A stretch of 64,000 bases of DNA from Melampsora larici-populina 98AG31. Lineage: Eukaryota; Basidiomycota; Pucciniomycetes; Pucciniales; Melampsoraceae. Below the pieces are notes generated by a model. It was not told the origin of the DNA and made no database searches. It saw nothing but the letters and a program-made list of their open reading frames with translations. The stretch spans positions 1-64,000 of the forward strand of contig NW_006768848.1 of the NCBI RefSeq assembly GCF_000204055.1, given 5' to 3'. This document shows positions 26,570-38,801 of the stretch, one piece after another. Each line of letters begins with the position of its first letter. Positions within the stretch are counted from its first letter, which is position 1. Both the position numbers and the translations under genes were made by a program.

Positions 26570-28062
26570 TCACTGCCTCTGACTTCGTTGACCGCGAGCT
26601 TGATTCAGAATCCTCAAAGCAATTCCACTACTCATCATCAAACCAGCAGTACCAGCCCAAAACCAAGCTCGATCTGTCCATTTATTTGATCGAACCTCTG
26701 GACTTTGTGATGATCGTTGAATGGTAGATAAAGTGGAAAGAAGCTGTTTAAGTTGTCCAACAATTTCTTGAAGAGGTTCTTCAACTTTATCATTTGAGAT
26801 TGATCCTTTTTCTTGTTTTGTTTGATTGGATTGATTCCATAGAGGTGGTAATGGTTCTTGATCGGTTGAGGTAGAGTCTGGGAAGGTCTTTGCTAAGCGA
26901 TGGAGCAACCTTAGTGATGATGGAATATATTTAGTAAGAATAGTTTTGATTATAAATGTAGGTAAACCTGTTAAAAAGTATAAACTCATGAATAGATTGA
27001 TCAGACGCCGGAAAAAGAAAGTCTTTGATTACTTACTACCAAAGCTAGCAAGATCGATGACCAGTGTGAATTGACTAGACGATTCTTTATTGGAGACTTG
27101 TTCGATCAAATACCCTGCGTACTTGACCGTTACATCTGACTTTTTCAGAGGATGTGTAACTGTGGTTGAAGCGCACAGAATTCGAAGAGGAGTTTCAGGT
27201 GAGAGGCGAACACTGGTAGCGTACATGACCATTTGCTTAGGCTGAGATAAGACACTCGAAAGGGCAATACACACTATGAGAAACAGTAAGATATAAGTGG
27301 GAATCAAATGTCTAGATCGGCATACCTTGATAGGCCAGGACCCTTTTAATCGTACCCAACTTACTTTCTCTTCCAAATCTCCTCCACCTTCACACATTCG
27401 ATCCCATTCCCATTGCTTCTTCTTACGCAGACATCGTGACAGTCGTTCAACATCCACGTCATCCATGATTGTCCTCACAGCGTAAAGAGATTGAATAGTG
27501 GGATGTTGAAGGACATGGATCGATTCCGGTGCATCTGCAAAGATCGGTTGCCAATCAGAAAGACCAGCGGATGTTTGAGGGCCCCTAGGGTGATCAGCGG
27601 GAAGTAAGCGGGGCTCCACAACTTCAAGTAAAGTCTTAATTGTTTTCTGATGTAGTTCATCTTGCACGTCTTCCTTCTGATCGGTTGATTTGATCGGTTG
27701 ACTATCACTTTTAGGCTTGCTTTGAGATTTGGTGCGAGAATGAGGTACAGGCAATGATGTAGTACGTGCTTGGTTCCGAGCCCGAGGTGAAAATCGGAGA
27801 GCTAAGATAAAGAAGAGGAGTTGAATAAGAAGTAAATGAAGATGATCGAGCCCGAATCTGCCTGAGTCAATGAAAGAAAGAATGAGTAAGGATCAGAAAA
27901 CTTGAGAATGAGACTAGATCATCAAATGCAAATTGACGTACTATTCCAACGGAATTTCCATATCAGTGAGATCGGGAATATTGATGCTGCGAGACTAGTG
28001 ATCAGAGCAACAGTGGTAGGTGAGTTTCGAGTGGCCAAGTTCAATTGAGAATGGCCAGACAT
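26570..28062 (-). CDS. START-like lipid-binding membrane protein (419 aa, 4 exons)
   Basis: Exons on the minus strand: 27942-28062, 27326-27861, 27037-27241, 26570-26967, all in phase. Begins MSGHSQLNLATRNSP. Hydrophobic segments lie at about residues 17-35 (ALITSLAASIFPISLIW) and 44-58 (LHLLLIQLLFFILAL). A central region carries START/Bet v 1-like signatures: EKVSWVRLKGSWPIK, MVMYATSVRLSPE and a late SQFTLVIDLAS strand. A C-terminal anchor follows (WFWAGTAGLMMSSGIAL). The START domain is a hydrophobic lipid-binding cavity, so a role in sterol or phospholipid handling at a membrane is likely, but the ligand is unknown. The family call rests on a few motifs and should be treated as probable. 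The Ser/Thr/Lys-rich linker after the second helix is low complexity. Confidence 0.68.
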
Positions 28063-30212
28063 GACAAATCGACGATTGCTTGATGGTGATGTTCCTGATT
28101 ATCAAATCAATCCAACTTTGGAACCATACCGCGATCCGATGTCGAGTACAATACAGGCCCGGTACCGAGTCTGGCAAGCACTCGTCGAGTCGTCACAGTC
28201 GTGAGCCTTGTCGAGACTCGACAGATTCCACACTTGCATATTTCCCTTGCTCCGACTATATGGCCGTTTCTCCAAGGTAAAATAGTCCTTCTCTTAATTA
28301 ACTTGTTTAGCTAGTGTTGTATGCAATTAATGCCAATAAGCACTTTAAAAAAAAAGAATGCCCCCGCTTGATCTCTGGATCCCATGTCATTGTGGTCAAA
28401 TAATTCCTTGGTTCATATGCTTTCATGAAGATTACAAGCTTCATGAGACCCTAGATTTCAGCTTCTAGGCAAACTGGGCCGCCAAATGCTATATTGGCAG
28501 TCTCATTTCCTTTTGTCTTAGTGCTGAGGGCGGAGACCCAAAATCCTAGCCAAAGTGACTACAGGAGAAATGATACATTCAGCATATTTTTGTTCATTCT
28601 CAGCAACAAAATTTCAGGGTTGGTATGTACTGGCAACTGGTGTGTATACCTTCACCCTTCTAATGAAGTGCTGTGTTTCCAACTACCCAATAGATATACT
28701 GATAAACCCGTACTGTTGCTCCAATAGATATGTATAAGCTTCACGTTGGCCGCGTCGGAAAAGGGGCTTCAAGTTTAAGATACGTGGATAGTCACACAAT
28801 TTCTCTCGCGCATTTCAACAGTTTTGCGTAAAGAGGCTGTGTTCAACACCCGGAACTATAAATCAGAGTTGTTTTGGTTGAAAATCAGGCGAGATATTTT
28901 GATGATGCAGGAAGCATTGCATAATTATTGCCTCACAAGAGAATTATCCACTTGGTCACTAAATCAAACACCCTCAAATATGAAATTTGTGTAACCGTCA
29001 CACCTTTTTTCTCAAAAAAGAGACACACAAGGACTGGAAGCTTCGGGTTGATCATCTTTTCGTATGATATCCTGTTTGGTGATAGCAGATGTGAATGTAG
29101 ATTCTTCTGTAAATGGGAGTCCACTCTATGCAACCCTCCTGCGCCAGCTCAAAAGGATAAGGACTTACATAGTTGAGTTTGGTGAACCGTGGGTTTTGAG
29201 CCAAAAATAAACGTCCATGAAATCGATCGGTCAGCATGGGTACTTGGAGGCATGAGGACTGCATATATGCGCAGTGATTGTTGAGGGTGACATTCTTCGC
29301 TAAACCAGAACCCTCTCCTGAAATGCTCGAGACAGTCAAACAGTCTTATCAAACTTGAAATCTAAATCCAGGCTGAAGGTTTACCTCTCACCCAGTCGTG
29401 TGAATTCCGATTTCCAAGATATCTCGTCTTAAACACCAGCTGTTCTTAATCGCCGAGGTAGATGACACAGATCATCTCTCGTATAACGTATTGCGCTGGC
29501 GAGATCCGGTCTCCGGGTTACCTCCATACGCTCATAGAGTAAGTTTATGTTCATGCATATACGCAGTAAACCCCTCACTGAAAGGACCCTAATACGTGCG
29601 AAAGCGGGCTGATCGCACAAAGTTGAAGGATGTTGAAGGGCTGCTCATTCGACAATCAAGCTTTGGAAAACTTTGACAGATACTTTCATGGGTTTTTGAG
29701 TTTAATGTGCGTACCTCCATCCCCCCGCGACGACCGCCTCCGCGTGCTGTGATTGGTGACTAATCCTTCGGTCGTGATGAGGCATAGTGGCATAGAATCT
29801 GACATATCACCCGAAAAAACGTGATGCTTTTGCATGTTGGTGTCATTGGTTGCTTCCCAGACACATATATTAAATGAAGTCCTTTATCCATGTCTAGTTA
29901 CATCCCCCCCACGCCTGTTCCATTTGGTACCAATAGCAAGTGCTATATCTTTCTCGATTGATCGTGGTAGATAACGAATCCCAACCATTAACTTCATCGT
30001 GGTGGTCAGAATCAGGAATTCTGCCCAGCTTGATTTATTCACTGTTCTGCCACCCGTCTCTCCTTAGTGAACATTTTTTATCTGATCAGCTTGATCCTAA
30101 AATCTAAAAGTGAACACTAGTGTGTTGTCGCCATCATCCTTCACATAGACTCTGCCACATCTGAAGTAAGCAGGACTTCATCAGTATATTTGTCTTATAC
30201 CCCGATTTCAAG
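28063..30212. other. Intergenic, divergent promoter region
   Basis: Lies between the divergently transcribed START-like gene and ferric reductase 2. The sequence has mixed composition and no supported gene or repeat. The stretch just before 30213 (about 30100-30212) is the likely promoter and leader of ferric reductase 2, but no iron-regulator site could be assigned with confidence. Confidence 0.4.
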
Positions 30213-32950
30213 ATGGCTAATCAAACTGATGATCTCGGTCATCCAAATAGGTATCCTGGGATGTCGTCTCCCGAGACACCTACGGCGCCTACCAGCCCGA
30301 GCCCTATGGTTCTTGCGATGCTTGCGTCTAAAGACATGGTCAAATACTTACTGGCGGCGGAGATAGCCATTTGCGCTGTAAGATTTCCGCATGGTTTTAC
30401 CAGTGAAGCCTTTGATGTTGACGAGACGGTTTCCACAATCAGATTGCATTTGTGATAGCTCTTCCGTTAATCTTCATCTGGTTCTCATCAGGCCGTTTCA
30501 AGTCAGGTGTATGGCTCAAAAAATCTAAAGCAGTTGCTGCTAAACGTAAAGGCCCATCTTCCAACACGGCTACGAAGGAAGATCCCCCTTCCTCCTCGTA
30601 TTTGTTTGTATCATTTAGACGAGTCTACAATGCCACATTGTTACCCACGCTGCCTTTGATCAACCTCACCATTGGCCAGATACTGTGCCTCCTGGTACGC
30701 ATCATCCAATGCTTTCCAGATTAATCTTTGTGTATCATTTAAACCCGAAGTAAATCTCTCCAAAACGTCTTCATCAGATATTATTAGGCATCATTGCAGC
30801 GGCTTTCGTGTACGAGAACTTAGCTGCACCGCAACATAATTTCAAGCGTCCGGCATGGATCTCCGTTGCGAGCCTTCCTCTGGTTTTCATATTGTCCATG
30901 AAGAATTCACCCTTTGGACTCATAGGAAAAGGTTACGAGCGAGTGAACTTTATTCATCGGTTTGCTGGTGAGCCTTTACTACCTCCTCTACTTCTACTCT
31001 GGTCCGCGCTTCTGAATACGTACCTTCTTGCTTTCATCAGGTCGTCTCCTCATACTGGGAGGTCAGTGTTCAATATTTGATCGAAGTGATCGTATCTATA
31101 GCTTCACCAATGTGACTGACGTGGATGCATAATTTCTCTAGCATTTGCACATTACGGTCTATGGCTCTACATGCGACATTCGATGGGTGCCCCGCTCCTC
31201 GTCTTTGCAGGTCCTCCATTAACGGGCTTCATCGCTGTGGTTTCCTTGGCTGTGATTCTTCTGAGTTCATTGAAGATCTTCAGGTCACGACTATATCAGA
31301 CTTTCCTGTTCCTTCATATTGCTGGGTATGTACATTCTTACGATCTGGTTATGAAAGCCAATATCTGAAGCTTCTTTTGAATTTCCAAATCAAGCTATAT
31401 CACTGTACTCGTGGCTTTGTGGTTTCATCGAGTTGCTATCAGACCGGTATGTTCATCTTTCTAACCGAGCAAATGATCTTGCACTCATTCTTCCTTTTTT
31501 AATAGTACATCATCGTAGCAGCTGCTGCCGTAGTGTTCGATGCACTCCAAGGGCTCCTGATCAAGACCCGTTTCAAATCAGCTATCCTAAAGTCTGTTCC
31601 CGGCAATATGACGAAGATTCAGGTGCAGAATGTAGGCGATGGTTGGCGCGCAGGTTAGAAAACAAATTTTATCTTTCGTCAGCTTTTGTCTGACAAAAGA
31701 CTTTTGTCAACGATAGGACAACATGTCTACCTTCGCATTATGCGAGGTCGTCGAATGTTTGAAAAGGTTTGGAACTTGAACTCGTACAATTTTAATCTTT
31801 ATCTTCTGACTTCTCAATTCGGAATCCTTTACCAAATGAACATAGCATCCTTTCACAATTGCAAATGCCCCATCTAGCCTATCCCCAGCAAAGTAAGTCT
31901 CTTCTACACGTACATCATCATAGCCAGTTTGACAACGTATGAGAGCGCAATTCTCTTGCTAACTTGTTTTACATCAACCTTCAGCCATGACCAAAGTCTA
32001 ATACTCGTCGCAAAAGCAGCTGGAGACTTCACAAAGGTATAAATCATACTCACTTGGGTATTTTCTTCTTTAATAAAAGACTCATATCACCTTAACTCAG
32101 GCTGTTGAAGTCCTAGGCAAAGAGAATGTCGTACATATCCCATGGACAGACGAAAAATCAGTCCAAGATAAAGGAAGCTTTGTTTCTGAATCTGGACATG
32201 AGCCGAACCGTGTATCTGTCATAATTGAAGGGTAAGATAACTTTCTTCTTTACAAATAAACCATCAATCATTTTAACATCATTGGATTCCATGACAGACC
32301 CTATGGAAGTTTTTACGCAGATTTAGCTCGTTATGAGACGGTAGTTTTGATTGCTGGAGGTAGCGGATTCACGTACTGTTCAGCAATGCTTGAAGATGTT
32401 AGTGATTGTGTAATGTATGCTGCATCATCATATCTCTAATCTTTTGGATTCCCTTTTCTCTAGATTGTTGGTTCTTTCAGAGAAGGAAAATGTAAGACCA
32501 GAAAGGTGTATGTTACTTGGGCATTACGTGACTTAGGTAAGTAGTCCAGTTTAAGTCTTGTCTTTTCGGCACCAGAAGCTTAAGGTATGTTGTATATCTT
32601 CAGGAATGGCACAAGCATTTTCGGCAAGCGTGAATGAGACTTTAGACCTCGCCAAGGAGTTAGGCCTAGAGATCAGCTTTCGAATCTATACATCCACCAT
32701 CGCCTCTAGAGAAGCCAATACGATTCATCTCTCTCATCTGATTCCCACAAGAGTTGATGTAGCAAGCTTAATTGAAGAGGCTCTTGAGTCTACAGCTACG
32801 GCTGCGAACTTCCGAAACGTGGCTCGTGGATCTGGTGTAGGTGTAGGTGTTTGTGGACCGACTACTTTGATAAATGCCACGAGAAAAGCCGTGGCTCGTG
32901 CTAGTGGCTCGCTTGAGTCCAAAGCAGGTGGAATCACCTTACACTCGTGA
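30213..32950 (+). CDS. Ferric reductase-like transmembrane oxidoreductase 2 (603 aa, 14 exons)
   Basis: Paralogue of the gene at 13192. Exons: 30213-30377, 30443-30694, 30778-30967, 31041-31061, 31142-31325, 31395-31446, 31506-31653, 31717-31766, 31846-31892, 31985-32036, 32101-32231, 32298-32397, 32464-32536, 32604-32950. All phases close. Heme ligands: H199/H213 and H268/H282, both H-x13-H. The FAD motif HPFT starts at residue 355. NADPH motifs GPYG and GGSGF and the late CGP motif are intact. Twelve exons have the same or nearly the same length as in gene 1 (for example 252, 190, 21, 52, 148, 50, 47, 52, 131, 100, 73). The N-terminus before the first helix is Pro/Thr/Ser-rich and differs from gene 1. 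It presumably reduces Fe3+ or Cu2+ at the plasma membrane ahead of a permease. No iron permease or multicopper oxidase gene lies nearby. Confidence 0.92.
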
Positions 32951-33981
32951 GTTTAATTGAATCGATTCATAAGACAGGAAAATCTGGGACTGACTAGAAC
33001 CGTTTGCTATGTATATCCAGTGAAGTATTCGGATGGTAATTGCGCATACGATACTTCGAAGTTTGATTCAATTCCCCATACGTCGCAACATGCTTTATTT
33101 GATATCTTGATAACTAGCTTTTCCACTTTCACTTGTCTTCCTGTTGTTTTGATGGATCGCGGTCTGCTTATTGATTGTAAGCTTGATGGGTCAAATACAG
33201 GGTAGCTTGCTCTGGTTGGCATTTTGTTTTTTACTTTTTTGCTTGAATATTTCTTTGCACGTTGAGGGTATAGTGTGTCATTAAAAATTGTACTGATGAG
33301 ATGTTTTCTAGAAGTTGACGCTCTGATCTGACTTGATTGTTCTAATTTTTATCGCTTGCACATTCACAAAAAATTTCTATCGCTTCATTTAGTAAAGCAA
33401 GGTTATTAGGATAAGGAAATTATTTACACATGTGATTTCTAAACATTGTTTTTAACACTGGCAAAATGTTTGGTAGCTTATTGATCAGTTTTGCTCTCAA
33501 GGTGTGACTTCACCAATTTTTTTTGCACAATTCAATTCAACAAAATGTATCTTGTATCCCTTTTTTTTCTTGGTAAAACAGTGGTATTTCCATATGTTCT
33601 TCAATATATATAATTTCGTGATCTTGAAGTGTGGATATGTCTCAAACAAAACATGGCAAAACAACCTATGTAGCCATAGGTCAAGAGTGATGCATGGGCA
33701 ATGCGGCAAGCCTTTGAGGCAAATTCACATTAGAGTGATGAGGAAAAGTGTACCCCAGGGATGCCACTTTGAGTCAGACTCAACTTATGCTGGACTCACA
33801 GCCCCAGGAAGGCAGTGAATACAGTACTCAGTATATGTGAGCCTACTAGCTTCTGTTAGGCTAGTAGATTCAATAAAAAGGTTGTGGAAAATCTATTGAC
33901 TTCAGCTAGAGTTGTGCAGATCAATATCTACAAGTATGGACAGATAGAGACTTGGGCGTAGGAGCTTTACTTTACTTCCCA
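32951..33981. other. Intergenic, no gene recognised
   Basis: AT-rich sequence downstream of ferric reductase 2. Short open frames (33504-33818 and others) have no recognisable content. Confidence 0.4.
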
Positions 33982-34167
33982 CATAGTTGCCTTGGCAACA
34001 AACATCCGAGGAGTCCTTGGATGGCCCCCAAGGAAAAGGGCACCTGAGGAATACCTCCAAGGCAAATTTTGGCCGTTGCTGTTGCCTTGGATTGGATCCT
34101 CGGTGGGAGCTTCCCTTGGAGTTGAAATCTGAGAACTCCTGGGAGATTTGCATCCAAGCCAAATATG
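33982..34167. mobile_element. 186-bp MITE, copy 2
   Basis: Same family and orientation as the copy at 6024-6212: starts CATAGTTGCCTTGGCAACAA, contains ATCCGAGGAGTCCTTGGATGG and ends CCAAGCCAAATATG. The right inverted repeat is more worn than in copy 1 (GAACTCCTGGGAG in place of GGACTCCTCGGA). Confidence 0.75.
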
Positions 34168-34839
34168 CTGTCTGTGCTTGGAATAAGTAAAGACTTCAGT
34201 TAGTTGAACTTTAAACAAAGGCTTTAGCCCAGGGAGTTTGGGGTCATCATTGTCTTTACAATGATTACAAAGAAGAGCAACTGACTTGCAGTTCTCAATC
34301 CTAATTTGATCCTCTTCTTATTCAAAGCAAGGTCAAAAAAGGTGGTGTTAAAGTCTATTATAACACCAGGAACTTTACACTCTGACTAATAGAGATTTCC
34401 CCATAGATTTAGAGTTTCTTATATCAGACAAATACCAAATCTGATATAATCAGTACCCAAGGACTACTTCCTTACAAGTAATTCCACCCAATGGAGATTA
34501 CAAGGATTACTGATTATGGAGTCTAATCAGAAACAAAGTTGAATGAGCACACAGAATAAGCAACAAGACACAAGGTTTGAGTTTCAAGGTATGTAGAACC
34601 AGGCCTATAAAGTTTGGTAATTGATCAGCAAAGTTTAAAGGTTCCAGGAAAATGAATAAAAGCAAAGTTGTGTAGTTTTTGAATGATAATGTGATAATGT
34701 GATCTTCTCAATCTGGTTGAATTTTCAGGGTTTATATAGTCTGAACCTTGGAAATCTTTGGACTACAAGTGCACACAAATTGTGGTTCTATGATTAGGTT
34801 AAATACAGTAAGACAGTTACTGTTGTTTTATAAGGGGTA
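34168..34839. other. Intergenic, no gene recognised
   Basis: AT-rich; no supported gene. Direct and inverted fragments of 'tctgatataatcag' occur near 34430-34455 (a short palindrome). Confidence 0.35.
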
Positions 34840-35205
34840 GGAGAATTTTACACCGGCCGCTTTACACCAACCAACCCGGTGTAAAACAGACCTGGTGTAA
34901 AATTCAAAAAAATGGCTTTTTTTTGTAATTTTTTACAGCCTTTGATTTTTTTGGTCCGTGTAAATAATGTCTGTGTAAAAATTTTGGTGTAAGAATCTGC
35001 CACCCGAGCAAGACATTGAATTTTACACCGGACGTTTTACACAAAAAATTGCTGTGTAAGAAATTGCAGTGTAAAAACCGGGCCCGGAGGTAACAATCAA
35101 TTTTGCACCGGGCCGGGCTACACAGGTTTGCCTTGGTGCAAAATTGCCCAGTGTGAAATTGACAATATGTGTTCCATATTACAATTATACACCGAAAGGG
35201 CATAT
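34840..35205. repeat. Cluster of TTTTACACCGG / GTGTAAAA repeats
   Basis: At least eight copies, in both orientations, of a core TTTTACACCGG / CCGGTGTAAAA or its decayed forms (GTGTAAGA, GTGCAAAA). This resembles the subterminal repeat field of a DNA transposon. Ends and target duplications could not be defined. Confidence 0.5.
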
Positions 35206-35539
35206 AAATTACACCGCAGATGTTTCATCATACCATGGAAGGAAGTTCCCATGAAGACGAACAACCAAACAAGGGTTGAATAGCCCACATACTGGGAACC
35301 AAACACTGGATTTGATGAGAAATCCTACGACAAACCTTGATATTATCAATATACCCACATATCCGTGACACCGGAGAACAATGTAACATGAAGTTGATTC
35401 CATATCAATCAACTCCACATCAACTTCACAATATAGGAGTGCACTAATAATCTCCAAAGAGCGACTTCCAAGCCCAGCGCTTTGATCCATCTAGTTTAAT
35501 CTGCTGGTTAAGTCCCAATCGGATTTGGAGGCATGACAA

Positions 35540-35953
35540 TTGATTCTAGCAAGGATGGGACAAGCCGCATCACGTTATGATGGTGCCATTAGCTTGACAA
35601 ATGAAGATTCTTTGTGTCCAGAGGAAGATATATCCTCTTCTGTTTCCTGTGGCAAAGAAGATACATCCTCTTATTGCACAGAAGATATTACTCCTTCAAC
35701 ATCTTTTATTTCTACACCAGCAAACAGTACCATAACCCAATCTACATCATAATCATCTTTGCCTCTTGCCAGGATGACTAAAAAAGCCTCTAAAGCCGCA
35801 TCTTCATCCAAAGGAGGTTCTATCACTTCTAAAGATAATAAACCTACGTTCAATCAAGAGGAAGACACACCACGTCGGCGTAATGTACAACTACCTACCA
35901 ACAAATCAATCTTCAAAACTTACAGTGATCATGAAAAGCAACAATTCTGTTGA
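35540..35953 (+). pseudogene. Short Ser/Thr-rich gag-like fragment with an internal stop
   Basis: One frame runs 35540-35953 with a TAA at about 35750-35752. It encodes a Ser/Thr- and acid-rich stretch, then MTKKASKAASSSKGGS..., and stops just before the LTR that begins at 35957. Composition resembles the N-terminus of retrotransposon Gag or a disordered protein, but no domain is recognised. The LTR may have inserted into it. Confidence 0.3.
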
Positions 35954-35956
35954 ATA

Positions 35957-36741
35957 CCTGATATCCCGTGACGATTTCTAAAGGTGAGCCTCTATCACCT
36001 TCTGTCCCTATCTACCTGAACAAACTAACCTATAATGGTTTTCAGGTTAAGGATAAAGTTAAGGAGAAAAGATCAACACGTATAGCTTCAGCTATCAGAT
36101 TCTTTTCCTTCCGTAGAATAACGGGTTTAGAATAATATTTCACCTGATACCCCGTGACGATTTCTAAAGGTGAGCCTCTATCACCTTCTGTCACTATCTA
36201 CCTGAACAAACTAACCTAAACACATAGAGAGAGAACAATAAATGGATAAGAGGATTAGAGTTAGATAGAAAGGAAACAATATGGTTTGGAAAGATCAGAT
36301 ATCCTCTAACCTATAATGGTTTTCAGGTTAAGGATAAAGTTAAGGAGAAAAGATTGACACATATAGCTTCAGCTATCAGATCTAGCGTCGCCGTAAGTAA
36401 AAGGTGAAATAGAATAAAGAAGACAAATACAGAACATTATAAGAATGACATCAGTTTATGAATATGAAACAATAGAGAATTATAAGGGACTTACTCTTTT
36501 CCTTCCGTAGAATAACGGGTAAGGAAAAGAGTCTGTATGATGCGTGGAGGAGGCGCATTATTTGAATAAAGGAGTATTCTAGGTTTAGGTTTGAGTATTG
36601 AAATTAATACTATTGTGCTAAGGTGGCTTATGTGGGGCACGTGTATGGATTGTATGTAATGATTCTATGATAGTTATCCATCACCTTTCACTACTGCTGA
36701 AACCTGAGTAAAATAGTGAGAGACAGATATGTCTCTCAACA
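35957..36741 (-). mobile_element. 3' LTR of the degenerate copia element
   Basis: A TG...CA block (TGATATCCCGTGACG ... TCTCTCAACA) of about 785 bp next to a minus-strand purine tract (GGGGGCA, rc of 36742-36748). It is built from internal duplications: 'gtgacgatttctaaaggtga' at about 35968 and 36156, 'aggttaaggataaagttaag' at about 36043 and 36327, and 'ttccttccgtagaataacgg' at about 36107 and 36501. A 10-bp perfect hairpin stem ACTCTTTTCC / GGAAAAGAGT lies at 36493-36502 and 36523-36532. The 5' LTR partner is missing. Confidence 0.65.
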
Positions 36742-38801
36742 TGCCCCCTGTTTCAGCTGTCCGTGTATAACGTGGATGCCAGTTTGATCTCTGAATTCTC
36801 GGAAAGGTCCTGGATGAAGAAGTTTGGTTAGAGTATTGGCATACATATTTTTATTGCTTATGTGGCGAAGTTTGATGATTTTCTTCTCGACTTGTTCTCG
36901 TATCCAGTGGTATTGTACCTCAATGTGTTTCGTGCGGGCATGAAAGATTGATTTCTGGGTTAAGGAAACAGCTCCGGTGCTGTCACTACAAAGAATTGTT
37001 GGAGCGCTTTGACCTAATGATATGTTAGATAATATTAAAGGGATCTTGTATCCCCTGATCAATATCAATCAACAACAGAATCAGTCAAATGTCAAGAAGG
37101 AAACTATAGTTGTCCGGAGAGGGATTTGTAATGATAGTGTGTTGAGTGAGAAAACTTCAGAGATGATTAAAGAAGAGAGAAGAAGTTTTCTCACGATACA
37201 AGATTGATAAACTAAATTAGCGATACACTTTATGGTTAGGTTTGCGGACAAAATGGTTGTGAGTAAGTTTATGACACAAATTACATAGAGTTAATTATTA
37301 ATTGTATTTTAGAAATAAAGTCAGAAAATGAAATAAATAATGTGAAAGCGATTTGTTCCAACAAATATACCTTGTAGCCATACAACTTCCTGCCCAGCTT
37401 CAGTAGTGGCTTTGTACTCAGTAGTGGCTTTGTACTCAGCCTCGGTGGATGATAAGGAGACATTTGGCTGAAGTTGGCTTTTCCAGCTGACGGCTGCTCC
37501 ATTCAATTTGAACACGTAACCGGTTGTGGAACGGCGAGTAGTGGGATCACCTGCCCAGTTGGAGTCGGTGTAGCACTCAGGATAACACCAGCTTTGGTTT
37601 CCTTCAATGATACAATCTTGAGGAGAATACATTAAACCTAAGCTTTGGGTCCCTTTCACGTATCTGAGGACGTGCATTCCCATCTGCCAAGCGATTAAAG
37701 ATGGCCTTGATAGATGTTGAGACAGACTATATACATCAAGCTACCAACTAAGCTGTTGTATGGTAAATTTGAGTTCTTGAATTCTAGTACTTCATTATTG
37801 CTGGCCTTCAGTATTTTAGTACCACCAGGGAAAGGTGTTGAAGGCGGCTTGCATGCTTCAGAGTTGAATCTTTCTAAGACAGTTTGAATAAAAGAAGGTT
37901 GACTGAGTGAGTAACCACCTTCCTCAGTTGAATTTATTTCAATTCCAACAACACAGTGCGCCGGTCCTAAATCCTCCATGCGTCATTTCAGTTTTAACAA
38001 ATCTTTTACATGATTCACCTTATCGCCTGTGATCGCCATGTCATCTACGTGGAGGTATATCAGCGTTTCTAAGCCATATTTGTCTTTGCTGTACCATAGG
38101 CATGCGTCGTGAGGATTTTGCTTCAGGCCAATACTGATGAATTTCTCTTTGACTTCTTCACTCCAACACCTAGCCGACTGCTTGAGGCCATATAAAGCCT
38201 TTCTCAATCTGGCAACCTTCCCATTAGCTCGTTCATCATCATATCCTTCAGGGAGCTCAAGATATATTTCTTCCTGAAGATTGCTGTTGAGAAAAGCAGC
38301 TATAGCATCCATCTGATCCATAGGCCATCTTTTTGCAGCTGCAACAGCAACCAGTATTCGGAAAGATGCTAGACATCCTGTTGGGGCAAAAGTATCATTG
38401 AAATCGATTCCTTCCGTCTGGGTATAACCTTTGGCTACGTATTGGGCCTTGTGTTTGGATATTCTACCATCGGGGTGTAGTTTGTATTTGAAATGCCAAC
38501 GACCACCGACAACAGGAGCGTTCTTTGGACGATCAACTATCTCCCAGACTCCCATATCCATGATATTTTTCATTTCCTTATCACACGCTGCTCTCCTTTT
38601 TCTGCATCTGGAGCCTTCATTGCCATCATGTAACTCTCAGGCTTGGCTCTAGTTTTCATTGCTTCCAAACATTCGTGAAACTTGGAGGAAGTGTTTTGTC
38701 TTGTCATTTTAGGCACAATGCTACGCATTGGGTAAGTCTCTATACATTGAATTTCCCCTGGGGTGTACCTTTGTACAGGTTGTTGGTCTCTAGTCAAACG
38801 T
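36742..38801 (-). pseudogene. Ty1/copia pol fragment (RT and RNase H), 5'-truncated and interrupted
   Basis: Minus-strand remains of a copia polyprotein. From the 5' side: VWEIVDRPKNAPVVGGRW, the RT core with AFLNSNLQEEIYLELPEG, ALYGLKQSARCW and the catalytic YLHVDDMAIT (about 38030). Then MEDLGPAHCVVGIEI, and the RNase H part with SNWAGDPTTRRSTTGY, SSTEAEYKATTE, and finally SIFHARTKHIEVQYHWIRE. Integrase, protease and Gag are absent because the Ty3 LTR begins at 38802. Damage: frame breaks at about 37980 and 37690, an 18-bp tandem duplication (EYKATT twice, about 37395-37440), and a roughly 300-bp interruption at about 37025-37330 between the WLQG segment and the ILCSDSTGAV segment. Confidence 0.8.
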
